A DNA stretch of 64,000 bases. Source: Planctomycetota bacterium. Lineage in GTDB: Bacteria; Planctomycetota; Phycisphaerae; Phycisphaerales; UBA1924. The notes beneath the pieces are model-generated. The model made no database searches. It saw only the letters and a program-made list of their open reading frames with translations, and had not been told where the DNA came from. A program made the translations under genes and the position numbers. Below, one piece after another: positions 8,755-18,366 of the stretch. The stretch lies in the NCBI GenBank assembly GCA_023432465.1, contig JAEYUO010000042.1:41296-105295 (forward strand), given 5' to 3'. How positions within the stretch are numbered: position 1 is the stretch's first letter; each line of letters starts with the position of its first letter.

Positions 8755-9881
8755 ATCTCCATGGCATCCGCGGCCGCGCATTCACGCTCATCGAGATGCT
8801 CGTGGTGATCATCATCATCACGGCCATTCTGCTGATCGCCGTGCCGAGCTTCCAGTCCATGCTCAACAGTTCGGAGGCCGCGCTCGCCGATTCGCTGCTC
8901 AAGTCCGGCATGCGCGCGGGCAAGGATGCGGCGATTCGTTCGACCGGCGACCAGGACAGCGCGGTGGTCTTCTCGTATGCACCCGGCGGTCGTCTGACGA
9001 TGGGGGTGTATGTCAAGGTCGCCGAGTTCAACGATGAGGATGGCTCGGGCAACGTCATCCGGCGCGACGTCTTCGTGCCGACGGGGATCAACGAGCCCGT
9101 GCAGCTTCCACGCGGATGGATGGTGCGAGGCTACTCGCCAGCGAGCGGGACGTCCGAGCCGTCGTCGGTGAATGGCCTGCTCGATCCGAGCATGGAGTGG
9201 TATGAGACGACGGCGGGCCGTCCGATGGACTATCGCGACGGGAACTGGGTCTTCCCCGAAACCGATTTCTACAACCACCGCGTCTGGGACGATGGCCGCA
9301 ATCGGCAGACATTCATGGTGCGGTTCCAGGCGGGCACGGGCACGATGAAGGTTGGCGCCGGCGTGCCGAGCCTGATCTTTGCGCCGGGACCGAATGCCCC
9401 GTGGCGGAACAGCGGCGCGTTTGCGATCTATCGCGCCGACCAGGCGGACGATGCCGGACGGTTCGTGACACGGCTCATCAACGCGCCGATTGCCGGCGGC
9501 CCGACCTCTCTGACCGCCACGCAGCGTCTGGAGCTTCTGGGATGGGAGTCGAGCGACACGGTCCTCGCCAAGCCGGTCAGCCAGCTCGCGCTGTATCAGG
9601 AGGCGAGTCTCGCCGCCGGGCTCGGCGTCCGGGTCGACCGCGCCACGGGCTGCATCTACCAGCCGTTCGTGCCCGGGACCTCGACCGCTCCGGAACTGGT
9701 GACACGGACGGACTTCGCGAACTTCACGCGGGACATCAATCGGTGGATCACGGGCGATACGAATCTCGACGGGATTCATCGAGCTGTCAGCGGCGCGGGG
9801 CAGGTCGAGGATTCACCGGAAGCCCGGATCTTCACAATCGATCGTTACACCGGCGCACTCCAGGCCGTGGAGGTGCAGTGA
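8751..9881 (+). CDS. Prepilin-like protein 2 with Ala at -1
   Basis: A 376-residue protein with an N-methylation-type signal, RGRA followed by FTLIEMLVVIIIITAILL. The residue before the cut site is Ala rather than the usual Gly, while Glu at +5 is kept. The hydrophobic helix is followed by SFQSMLNSSEAALADSLL, resembling the GspH-type helix. The remaining ~330 residues are soluble and unrecognised. It overlaps the preceding gene by ATGA and abuts the next as TGATG. Processing by the prepilin peptidase is inferred, not shown. Confidence 0.75.
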   Translation: MNLHGIRGRAFTLIEMLVVIIIITAILLIAVPSFQSMLNSSEAALADSLLKSGMRAGKDAAIRSTGDQDSAVVFSYAPGGRLTMGVYVKVAEFNDEDGSGNVIRRDVFVPTGINEPVQLPRGWMVRGYSPASGTSEPSSVNGLLDPSMEWYETTAGRPMDYRDGNWVFPETDFYNHRVWDDGRNRQTFMVRFQAGTGTMKVGAGVPSLIFAPGPNAPWRNSGAFAIYRADQADDAGRFVTRLINAPIAGGPTSLTATQRLELLGWESSDTVLAKPVSQLALYQEASLAAGLGVRVDRATGCIYQPFVPGTSTAPELVTRTDFANFTRDINRWITGDTNLDGIHRAVSGAGQVEDSPEARIFTIDRYTGALQAVEVQ

Positions 9882-10924
9882 TGAGCCAGGCACACGGACA
9901 CGCTTCACACGCCGCCGCGGCGTTTTCGTTGATCGAGATCCTGATCTCCGTCCTGATCCTCGCGCTGGGCCTGCTCGGCCTTGGCGCGCTCTTCCCGGTC
10001 GTGCTGCGAGAGCAGCGCATCGGCACGGAGAACATCCAGGGCGTGCTCGTCACGAACAACACCAAGGCTCTGCTGGCGCAGATGGACCTCAACGCGCTCC
10101 TGCCGACGGTCGGTCCGCCGACGCGCGACGTCTGGGGCAACTGGCGCTGGCGACTGGCCAATGGGACCGCCGCACTCGACAACAACGCGTATCAGTTCGG
10201 CGAGTGGTTCGTCGCGGATGTCGATGCGGACGGCGCGGCGGAGTTCGGCGACCCCGGATCCAACGCGGCGGTGCGTGTTCCGCTCTCCGCGCGGCTGCAC
10301 CCCTCTGCCGGCGCCGACCGTGACTCCCCCCAGTTCGTCTGGGATGTCGCCGTGCACCGTGTGTCGGACTTTGTCGCCGGCAACTCGTCGATCACGGATC
10401 CCCTCCAGGCGGTGATCTTCGTTCGCAAGATCGACCCTCGCATCCGCGTCGCCCCGGATCGCACGCTGCGTCAGGTTCTGCTGGGCGATGGCATCCCCGC
10501 GGGCGAACGCCGTCTCCCGCTTGGTCGGCAGAACGGTACCACATTCCTCCCGACGCTCGACGGCACCGACGGCTCCGGGGGCTTGCGGTACTCGACGCCG
10601 CTCACTGCGGAACGCGGCACGCACTTTGATATCACTCCCGGTGACGGCCGCTACATCAACAATGTCGACCGGGGTCGCAATGACGGCATCGGCGCGCTGA
10701 TGGCCCAGCCCAACCAGAAGCTGGTTGACAACCTCGGCAATATCTACACCGTTGAAGCGATCGAGCAGGACCCCGCTTCGACCACCCGATCCCGACTCCG
10801 CATCAACCCGCCGATCTCCCCGCAGTTGACGGAGACTACCCCGCTGACGCGGCCGCGTGTCGTGTCGTTCGTGTTCACCGCGCAGATCCCCGCAGGCGTC
10901 GCGGTGATGGAGGTGCTGCCATGA
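9881..10924 (+). CDS. Prepilin-like protein 3 with Ala at -1
   Basis: A 347-residue protein. The start codon shares a base with the preceding stop. After a His/Ala-rich leader comes AAA followed by FSLIEILISVLILALGLLG, a prepilin signal resembling GspI/PilV (Glu at +5, 'LALGLLGLG' in the helix). The -1 residue is Ala. The soluble part includes a run of Asp-rich sequence but no known domain. It is coupled to the next gene by a 4-base overlap. Confidence 0.75.
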   Translation: MSQAHGHASHAAAAFSLIEILISVLILALGLLGLGALFPVVLREQRIGTENIQGVLVTNNTKALLAQMDLNALLPTVGPPTRDVWGNWRWRLANGTAALDNNAYQFGEWFVADVDADGAAEFGDPGSNAAVRVPLSARLHPSAGADRDSPQFVWDVAVHRVSDFVAGNSSITDPLQAVIFVRKIDPRIRVAPDRTLRQVLLGDGIPAGERRLPLGRQNGTTFLPTLDGTDGSGGLRYSTPLTAERGTHFDITPGDGRYINNVDRGRNDGIGALMAQPNQKLVDNLGNIYTVEAIEQDPASTTRSRLRINPPISPQLTETTPLTRPRVVSFVFTAQIPAGVAVMEVLP

Positions 10925-12564
10925 GTCGCCCCAAGGTCCGGCTCTCGGGTTTCACGCTCATCGAGGTGCTGATCGCCGTCGGCGCGGTCTCGCTCATCGC
11001 CATCGGTCTGGCCAAGGTCTTCAGCTCCACCGGCGAAACGGTGCGTGCGGGCAGGCGTCTGAGCAACCTCAACGAGTACGCCTCGCTGATCGAGCGCCAA
11101 CTCCGTGACGATGTCTCGAAGATGACCCGCGACGGATTTCTGGTCATCCGCAACCGTGTTGTGGCGGATGGCACATCGGTTCGCAATGTGCTCCTCGATC
11201 CGGAGCAGCAGGGGGCGTACGCGCGTCCCCGCCGGGTTGATGAACTCGCGTTCTTCGCTTCGGGCCGCTTCTCGACGCTGCGCGATCCGATCCATCCTTC
11301 GCGACATCCGACCGGTACCGCCGCGAGGATCTACTACGGGCACGGCCTTCGCAATCAGGACAGCGCCGACACGCCGGAGCTGGACATGCACGCGGCGGAC
11401 TCCGCCGTGCAGGCGCCATTCGGTGAGCCGGACAGCGCCAACGAGTTCGCGGCCGACTGGATCCTTCTCCGCCACATCACCACCCTCATCGATCCCGGCG
11501 CCACCGACCAAAGCGCCATCGCGAACACACTGTCGGGTGTGACGACCGGCGAGTTGGCGGACAACAAAGTGCAAGTCGGCCTCCAGCCCGCCGCGGCGAG
11601 CATCTTCCGCAATCTCGCGCTGGCCGGCCCGACGATCGTGCCCAGCGATGCGCAGCTTGTTCGGGACGGCGAGGCCAATCGCTTCCCGCAGTTCTCCAGC
11701 GGCATCATCGATCTCGCGGCGACCAACCTCCCCGAGATCCGCAACGTCATTCTCGATGCCCAGCCGTACTCCCCGTCCAGCCAGCTCTGGGACCCGGCCC
11801 GCGACAGCGGCGTTGACGGCGCGAATCCGTACGCCTTCCAGCGCGATGGCAACCCCACCGCGCTCAACGGCATCACCTCGAACATGAAGGCGTGGATGAT
11901 CGGCGCGCTTCCCGCCGGTTGGCCCAACCCGCTGAGCACACGTCCGGATCGCCGGATCCGCGCGGAGCTGGCCCCGCCCAACCTGCTGGGAACACTCAAC
12001 GGCGGAGCGCTCTGGCCGGACAACCAGCCGTGGCGGCGGACCGACCAGATGATGCTGGCCGCCTCCAACTTCGTTCCGCACTGCACCGAGTTTATCGTCG
12101 AATGGTCATTTGGCATTGTGGAAGCCGATGCGGGCGACCCCGGCTTCGGCGAGGTGAAGTGGTACGGGCTGGAGCGTCGGATCGATCCGGGCAACATCGC
12201 CTCGGACCTCGTCGCCGCGCCCTACACAGCGACGGATCCCACGGAAGCATTCATCCAGCGCATCCCGATGCGCAATGGGCAGGTCCTCGTGCGTTCGGTC
12301 AATCCCGCGCTGGTGCATTTCCCGCCGATCGCCAATCCTCCCGAGTATGCGCCGTTCTACTCCTGTTTCGGGTATCTCGATCCGACGTACCCCGACCCTG
12401 GTCTGGAGACCGACTCGCAGCAGCGCTTCCCCTCCACGATTCCCTGGGCATGGCCCAAGCTGCTCCGCATCACGATCAGCCTGGTTGATCCGACGGATCG
12501 GCTGCGCGAGCAGACGTATCAGTTCATCATCGAGATCCCCGAGGCCAAGCAGGACCGCTTCTGA
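10921..12564 (+). CDS. Prepilin-like protein 4 (GspJ-like)
   Basis: A 547-residue protein with the signal LSG followed by FTLIEVLIAVGAVSLIAIG, a canonical Gly -1 and Glu +5. The segment after the helix (RRLSNLNEYASLIERQLRDDVSKM) matches the arrangement of GspJ/PilW-type minor pseudopilins, in which an early amphipathic helix precedes a beta-rich domain. It is more than twice the usual GspJ length. It is the last gene of the tightly overlapping part of the operon; 74 bases follow before the GspK-like gene. Confidence 0.75.
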   Translation: MSRPKVRLSGFTLIEVLIAVGAVSLIAIGLAKVFSSTGETVRAGRRLSNLNEYASLIERQLRDDVSKMTRDGFLVIRNRVVADGTSVRNVLLDPEQQGAYARPRRVDELAFFASGRFSTLRDPIHPSRHPTGTAARIYYGHGLRNQDSADTPELDMHAADSAVQAPFGEPDSANEFAADWILLRHITTLIDPGATDQSAIANTLSGVTTGELADNKVQVGLQPAAASIFRNLALAGPTIVPSDAQLVRDGEANRFPQFSSGIIDLAATNLPEIRNVILDAQPYSPSSQLWDPARDSGVDGANPYAFQRDGNPTALNGITSNMKAWMIGALPAGWPNPLSTRPDRRIRAELAPPNLLGTLNGGALWPDNQPWRRTDQMMLAASNFVPHCTEFIVEWSFGIVEADAGDPGFGEVKWYGLERRIDPGNIASDLVAAPYTATDPTEAFIQRIPMRNGQVLVRSVNPALVHFPPIANPPEYAPFYSCFGYLDPTYPDPGLETDSQQRFPSTIPWAWPKLLRITISLVDPTDRLREQTYQFIIEIPEAKQDRF

Positions 12565-12638
12565 GCCTCTCACGCCTTCCACGCCTCGCATCCGTCCGCG
12601 CTGCGGCATCAACCGTCGCCAACGCGAAGGAGCCCGAA

Positions 12639-15600
12639 ATGTTCTCGACACTCCCCCGCACAACGCAAACCCTCGGTCGCGCGGGCGCGGCCCGGCGCGG
12701 CTCGGTGCTGCTGATGGTCGTCGCGGTGCTCGCGCTGATGGCGATCATCGCGGTGGCGTACACGACCCTGGGGCGTGCGGACCGCGCGGCGAGCGCATCG
12801 CTGGTGCGAGCCAGCCGGCTCGACGATCAATCCGCGTTCATCCGGGACTACCTGGCCGGCGTGATCGCCGATGATGTGCTGTCAACCTATGCGGAGCAGG
12901 ACGGGGATGGCCGCCCGATTCTTCGTCGTGAGGCGACGGATGTTCCCGGGGCGAGCGACTGGCTGACCTCGGACCGCACTCTGCTGAACACCGGCGCGAT
13001 GCGCTTCCGTCCGACGGGGGCCTATGCGGGTCCGTGGTCGGGCGGCCGCGCCGATGCCCGGCGTCCCTCCGATCCGTGGCTGGCGACGATCGAGCCGGAG
13101 TACATCCCGCAGGCCGGCGCGAGCATCACGCCGGGCGCGTTCGACATGTCGGACCTTGATGACTGGCGAACGCTCCGGGCGATCTCCAACTTCTCCCCCG
13201 ACGGCCGGTTCGTGAACCGTGTCAACCTCCGCGGCAACTTCAACGCCGCGCCCGGATTCTCGAACGGTGCGCCCTGGCGGATGAGCTCGCGGCTCAGCCT
13301 GCTGGATGCAAACGACAACCCGACGGATGACAATCTCATCACCGGCTTCAGCATCGATCCCAGCAACCGGCTCCCCGCGGACTTCTCGACCCTCCAGTTC
13401 CGCGCGTTCCGGCCGATGTTCGACAATCGGCAGCCTGATGATCCGGATCACATCCACAACCAGTGGGCCGATGCCGATGGCGACGGGTTCGCGGATTCCC
13501 GATGGTGGGAGCTTGTCGATGCGTTCGATCAGGATGCGCCAAGCTGGATCCTGCCTCAGTTCGGCCGCGCCCGGATGCTCATCGCGGCCCGTGCGATCGA
13601 CCTGTCCGGCCTTGTGAATGTCAACGTCGCGAGCGATTTCCTGTACGAACCCCGGGCGAGGCTGAACGCCTCAAACCAGCTCGTGCACTACCCCGCCGGG
13701 CTCACCCCCGCGGATGTGGACCTTCGTCGGCTGCTGCGAATGGGCGATCTGAACTGGGTGCTGCGCGATGGCGCGGACTCCTACGGCTACAACGCGTTCG
13801 AGCAGGTCAACGGCAGCGTCGCCGACTACACCGGCTACGACCGCAATCTCGCGATCGACATCGGCAAGACCAGCTACGCCGCCATCCGCCACGCCATCAA
13901 CACCGGCGAGACGCTCCCCGGCAACGCCCGCCGCACGGGCTCGCCGAGCGATCCGAACCTTCAGTGGAACGCGTCGGAGGCGTCCCCAAACCCCAACAAC
14001 CCCAACCCGTTGACGGATGACTTGCGGGCCCGCTTCTATGAGGAGTTCGGCTCCGATCCCTCCTCCGCCCGCAGCCGTGCTCCCAACACATCGTTCGTGT
14101 ATCGCGCCCCGTTCGGCCTCGCCGATGAGCTCGAGCTTCGCACATTCTCGGGCATCAATGACTCGGACCACCTGTCGCCTCTCGAGCTCGTCACCGGCGG
14201 GCGCGAGGACCAGCGGTTCGGCCCGATGCGTGAGAATCGTCCCCGCGCGGTGGAGATGCAGGGCCGGCCGGACTCGGCGAGCGGCGATGCATCCGATGCC
14301 GCGCTGCTGGGCGTGTTCGCGGACATCCGCCACCTCCTCACGACCCAGAGCGGCGCGCGTCACATCATCGACAACCCGGCGGTCAGCGTCAATCCGTCCG
14401 TCCTCAACACCGGCGAGTTCAAAGTCGATGCGATCACGCTCCTGCGCGCGCTGGACAAGAGCTCGGGCGTCGATCCGACCATCGAGAACATCCGCATCCT
14501 CTTCAACGCCTATTCCGATGCGCTCGCGCCGTACACCAACGAGACGCAGTACGCCTATGCCTGGGACCGCTCGAATGTCCGATCCCGCGGCCTGTCGTAC
14601 GGTGAATCCGCCGAGCTCGCGGTTCGTGCAGCCGCGCACCTCGCCGTGAACGCCATGGACGCCGTGGATGTCGAAACGGTGACCGTCGGCGGACAGACCT
14701 ATGACCGCGCCGAGCCCACCCGACTGCAGCTCGAGGTTGTCTCGGGCGCGCCGACCGATCCAGGCTTCGAGCAGACACTGATCGTCGGGCTCGACGATGC
14801 CCGTCGCCCGGCCGCCGCGGAAGGGCTCCACGGCGGCTCTCCGCGGCTCAACGTGTTCGGCATCGAGGCCCAGCCCTTTGTCATCGAGGTCGCCTGGTAC
14901 GGCATGTACACCGATACCCCGCACGAAGCCACCGTGCCGGGGGATGACGACTACACCGACAACCAGACGGCTCCTGTTCCGCCGGAGACCGAGCCGACAC
15001 TCGGCAACATCACCATCGATCAGACCCCTGATCCGGAGAACCAGGACTTCCTGTTCGAGGTGATCGCCTTCCAGCTCACCAATCCGTTTGATCGCGACCT
15101 GGTGATTTCCGCCGCGGGCGATGTGCGGTACTACATCGAGTACTCCAACCGCTTCTTCGCCCTCGCGGAGCGCAACGCCGACGGCTCCGGTATCTCGACA
15201 TCCGACATCATCCTCGAGGCGTACGAAACGCGGGTCTTCTACGTCTGCAACATCCGCAACCCGGCGGATGTCACCCGTCGCCTGCAGAACGCGGTGTACC
15301 CCGTCTCGGGCGGTCCCACGATCGCGGCGGACTTCCTCGAGTCCTGGGCGCAGACCCAGTTCGGCAGCGATGCAATCGCCATCCCGATGGTGCACCGCAC
15401 CACTCTTGCGGTTTGCCCGGGCTCGAACGACACGTTCAATGGCTCGCCGATGCCGTTCGCGGATATCTTCGCTGAGGACACGGTCGCCGCAGGCGCAGGC
15501 GGCGAGCCGCAGCAGCAGGCGATCGGCCCCGCCGCCGGCAGCTCGCAGAGCCAGCGCAAGGTCGCGTACCTCTGGCGTCGCCCCGCCGATGCCGGAGCAG

Positions 15601-17360
15601 TCTCCGACCGCGACATCCTGCTCGACCGCATCCGCGACCCCTCCACCGACCCCGATGGCGAGATCTTCTCGCTTCGGTCTGGCACCACGAATCATGAGAT
15701 CCCCGGCACCGAGGCCGGAAACGACACCGATGGCAACGCGGGCAACGATGAAGACAACACCGGCTACAGCATCAGCCGGTGGGCCGCGTTCGGCCGGCCG
15801 ACCGATACCGAGTATCGCCGCGGCTCGATGCCGGCGTGGACGCTCGAAGCCAAGAACGACAACCTGACCACGCTGCCGATCGACCGCCTCCGCAATCAGG
15901 CGCTGGATGGTCCGCCCGGTGACTTTGGTTCCGATGGGGACTACACCGGCACCGACTCCGCGCGAAGGACAACCCTCTCGAGCCTGGTTGCCGCGCAGAC
16001 CAGCAACGCAATCCCATACAAGCGGATGATCGAGTCCGCACAGGAGAAGGGCGGCAACCAGGTTCAGGCCAATCGCTCCGGATTCCCGTTCATCGATGCC
16101 GCGGTGCAGATCCACCTGTCCGGCGGCGGCAGCAACCCGCAGTTGTTCGCCCGCGCCGGCGATTTCCTCCTGCCGCTGGCGATCGGGCCGACGCAGGACC
16201 CGCTCCGGGGCTCGACACCCGGAACGCGTGTTGATCTGCTTGAGGCCGAGTGGATGACCCTGTCCGAAGCGCTCGCGCTCGCGTGCGATTACTACTCGCC
16301 CCAGGCGAACGACTCGTTCATCGGCACCGGCCAGGTCAATCCGCTCTATCTCCTCGGCCACACCGGCGCGCTGACCGCCAACCGGCCGAGGCTCGACCGC
16401 GCCCAACTCAGTCTGTCCGATTTCGCGCCGTACATCGATGTCGATGGCAACGGCACGTTCGGAGTCGGCACCGATGAGCCCCTGGGCCGCGGCGTACCGA
16501 TGGCGTACAACGTCGTTGACATGTTCAACACGACGGACCGCTGGCGGCTGAACAACAGCGGCCAACTGGTCCTGCGCGACCGGGCCCACGGCAGCCTCCG
16601 CAGCCGGATCCACGGCCTGATCAACATCAACACGGCCCCGCCGTCAGTGCTCCGGATGATCCCGATGTTCGCGCCCGATGTCGATGTCGAGAGCTGGCTG
16701 CGATCACCGACCAATACGGTGTTCGATCCTGCCTCGATGATCTTCGACATCGCCGCGATGGCCGCGGCGTACCGCGACAAGACCACACTGACGACCCGTC
16801 CCGCGCAGGCCGCCGGGACGCGGCAAGTGCTCGATTTCCGCGACGACAACGACGGCAACATCAATACAACCGACGGTCGGTTCCGCGCGACGCGCATCGC
16901 GGCCATCCGCGAGCAGCCCGGCTTCAAGTCCCCCGGAGAGGTCCTCGCGCTCCGCTACCACAACCCCGCTTCGGCCACCCCGGCCCGCCTGTATGAGAAC
17001 AGCATCGACCGCTTCGCGGACAAGACGTCGCTCAAGCAGATCAAGACCGGTCTGGAATCGACGCTGATCCCTGATGTCGCCGGTACCGGGTATGAGACCG
17101 ACGACCTCCCCAACGACTACGACGAGCAGCTCGCCATCGCCAACGCCGCCCTCAACTCGATCTCGGTCCGGTCGGATGTCTTCTGCGTGTGGTTCCTCAT
17201 CCACGGCTACCTGCCCTCGGATGTCGAGAACCTCGGCCCGCTCGACCCGATGATCCCAAGCATCGCGCGGCGATATGTCATGGTCGTTGACCGCTCCAAT
17301 GTCGTCCAGCTCGGGCAGAAGCCCAACATCCTGCTCTTCCAGGAGGTCCCCATCCGCTAA
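12639..17360 (+). CDS. Very large GspK-like protein
   Basis: A 1573-residue protein whose N-terminus (ARRGSVLLMVVAVLALMAIIAVAYTTL) resembles the GspK/PilX membrane anchor 'RGSALLxxL'. The rest is exported, Asp/Asn/Thr/Pro-rich and repeats the theme of date-like acidic turns. Near the C-terminus, LININTAPPSVLRMIPM is the helix-hairpin-helix-like signature of GspK (NINTAxxxxL). An EQPGFKSPGEVLALRY segment also fits GspK. GspK is normally ~320 residues, so about 1200 residues are inserted. Position after GspG/H/I/J-like genes matches the order of type II secretion operons, where GspK caps the pseudopilus tip. The ATG follows AAGGAG. Confidence 0.72.
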   Translation: MFSTLPRTTQTLGRAGAARRGSVLLMVVAVLALMAIIAVAYTTLGRADRAASASLVRASRLDDQSAFIRDYLAGVIADDVLSTYAEQDGDGRPILRREATDVPGASDWLTSDRTLLNTGAMRFRPTGAYAGPWSGGRADARRPSDPWLATIEPEYIPQAGASITPGAFDMSDLDDWRTLRAISNFSPDGRFVNRVNLRGNFNAAPGFSNGAPWRMSSRLSLLDANDNPTDDNLITGFSIDPSNRLPADFSTLQFRAFRPMFDNRQPDDPDHIHNQWADADGDGFADSRWWELVDAFDQDAPSWILPQFGRARMLIAARAIDLSGLVNVNVASDFLYEPRARLNASNQLVHYPAGLTPADVDLRRLLRMGDLNWVLRDGADSYGYNAFEQVNGSVADYTGYDRNLAIDIGKTSYAAIRHAINTGETLPGNARRTGSPSDPNLQWNASEASPNPNNPNPLTDDLRARFYEEFGSDPSSARSRAPNTSFVYRAPFGLADELELRTFSGINDSDHLSPLELVTGGREDQRFGPMRENRPRAVEMQGRPDSASGDASDAALLGVFADIRHLLTTQSGARHIIDNPAVSVNPSVLNTGEFKVDAITLLRALDKSSGVDPTIENIRILFNAYSDALAPYTNETQYAYAWDRSNVRSRGLSYGESAELAVRAAAHLAVNAMDAVDVETVTVGGQTYDRAEPTRLQLEVVSGAPTDPGFEQTLIVGLDDARRPAAAEGLHGGSPRLNVFGIEAQPFVIEVAWYGMYTDTPHEATVPGDDDYTDNQTAPVPPETEPTLGNITIDQTPDPENQDFLFEVIAFQLTNPFDRDLVISAAGDVRYYIEYSNRFFALAERNADGSGISTSDIILEAYETRVFYVCNIRNPADVTRRLQNAVYPVSGGPTIAADFLESWAQTQFGSDAIAIPMVHRTTLAVCPGSNDTFNGSPMPFADIFAEDTVAAGAGGEPQQQAIGPAAGSSQSQRKVAYLWRRPADAGAVSDRDILLDRIRDPSTDPDGEIFSLRSGTTNHEIPGTEAGNDTDGNAGNDEDNTGYSISRWAAFGRPTDTEYRRGSMPAWTLEAKNDNLTTLPIDRLRNQALDGPPGDFGSDGDYTGTDSARRTTLSSLVAAQTSNAIPYKRMIESAQEKGGNQVQANRSGFPFIDAAVQIHLSGGGSNPQLFARAGDFLLPLAIGPTQDPLRGSTPGTRVDLLEAEWMTLSEALALACDYYSPQANDSFIGTGQVNPLYLLGHTGALTANRPRLDRAQLSLSDFAPYIDVDGNGTFGVGTDEPLGRGVPMAYNVVDMFNTTDRWRLNNSGQLVLRDRAHGSLRSRIHGLININTAPPSVLRMIPMFAPDVDVESWLRSPTNTVFDPASMIFDIAAMAAAYRDKTTLTTRPAQAAGTRQVLDFRDDNDGNINTTDGRFRATRIAAIREQPGFKSPGEVLALRYHNPASATPARLYENSIDRFADKTSLKQIKTGLESTLIPDVAGTGYETDDLPNDYDEQLAIANAALNSISVRSDVFCVWFLIHGYLPSDVENLGPLDPMIPSIARRYVMVVDRSNVVQLGQKPNILLFQEVPIR

Positions 17361-17427
17361 GTCCGGCAGGCCCCCCAATGGCGGCATCCTCTTGCCCCGC
17401 ACCGGGGCCGCGTAGCATTGCCGTCCC

Positions 17428-17501
17428 CAGGGTGTAGCTCAGCTTGGTAGAGCGTGTGGTTTGGGTCCACAAGGTCGCAGGTTCGAATCCTGTCACCCTG
17501 A
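17428..17501 (+). tRNA. tRNA-Pro (anticodon TGG)
   Basis: A 74-nt cloverleaf. The acceptor arm CAGGGTG/CACCCTG pairs fully, the D arm is GCTC/GAGC, the anticodon stem is TGTGG/CCACA around loop TTTGGGT, and the T arm has GCAGG/CCTGT with TTCGAAT. The discriminator base is A. CCA is not encoded (ATTCC follows), so it is added post-transcriptionally. Confidence 0.95.
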
Positions 17502-17559
17502 TTCCGACATCGGCGAAGCGAGCGTCGCCAGTTGGCCAAGGCAACCCAAGGGGTGTCCG

Positions 17560-18294
17560 ATGGCATCAATCACCGAGATTTCGCCCGGTGTACACCGGAT
17601 CACGGCGTATTGGCCCGAGATCAACCTGCAGTTCAACCACTTCCTCATGTTGGATGAAGAGCCGCTGCTCTACCACACGGGGATGCGTCGGATGTTCCCG
17701 GAGATCATCGAGGCCGTGAAGCGGGTCATGGATCCGTCGAAGCTCCGGTGGATCGGGTTCAGCCACTTCGAGGTCGACGAGTGCGGCGCTCTGAATGACT
17801 GGCTCAAGGTTGCTCCCCATGCTCAGGCGGTTTCGGGCGTAGTGGGCTCGATGGTGAACCTCACCGATTTCGCCGACCGTCCCCCCCGTGCCCTGAACGC
17901 CGACGAGACACTCTGCACCGGCAAGTTCACGTTCCGCTATCGCCCCACTCCGCACCTTCCTCACGGCTGGGATGCGGGGGTTCTGTTTGAACAGTCGCAG
18001 CGGGTGCTGTTGTGCTCAGATCTCTTCACCCACAACGGCAATGTCGAGGCGATCACCGAGTCGGACATCCTCGGCCGGGCACGGCAGTCGATCGTTGATT
18101 TTCAGGCCGGCCCGCTGATGGACTACATGCCGTATACACCGAACACTCGCCCACTGCTCGAAGGGCTGGCCGCCCTCAAGCCCGAGGTGCTGGCCACCAT
18201 GCACGGCAGTTCGTTCCGCGGCGACTGCGCCAAGGCGCTTCTCGACCTCGACACCGTGATGAAGGAAACGCTCGGCGCACTGAGTAGTCGTTGA
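17560..18294 (+). CDS. Flavodiiron-type metallo-beta-lactamase-fold protein
   Basis: A 244-residue protein that probably binds a di-metal centre. It contains the flavodiiron ligand pattern H-x-E-x-D (SHFEVDECG), a later TPHLPHGWD, an Asp in LLCSDLF and a C-terminal His in TMHGSSFRGD. These correspond to the six metal ligands of the MBL domain of A-type flavoproteins. The flavodoxin domain of true flavodiiron NO/O2 reductases is absent, and no flavodoxin gene follows. The substrate is unknown. The ATG at 17560 is chosen because the conserved start (EISPGVHRITAYWPEI) follows at once; frame upstream overlaps the tRNA. Confidence 0.75.
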   Translation: MASITEISPGVHRITAYWPEINLQFNHFLMLDEEPLLYHTGMRRMFPEIIEAVKRVMDPSKLRWIGFSHFEVDECGALNDWLKVAPHAQAVSGVVGSMVNLTDFADRPPRALNADETLCTGKFTFRYRPTPHLPHGWDAGVLFEQSQRVLLCSDLFTHNGNVEAITESDILGRARQSIVDFQAGPLMDYMPYTPNTRPLLEGLAALKPEVLATMHGSSFRGDCAKALLDLDTVMKETLGALSSR

Positions 18295-18366
18295 TCCGTC
18301 GGAGCGGAGCATCGATCGCCCGCTGTGCCGGCCCGGTCTGCTGAAGGGGCCGCGGGAGAATCGAGA

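Noticed and set aside
13671..16613. A 980-residue minus-strand open frame
   Set aside because: It lies wholly opposite the GspK-like gene and has shadow composition (Arg, Gly, Asp, Val).
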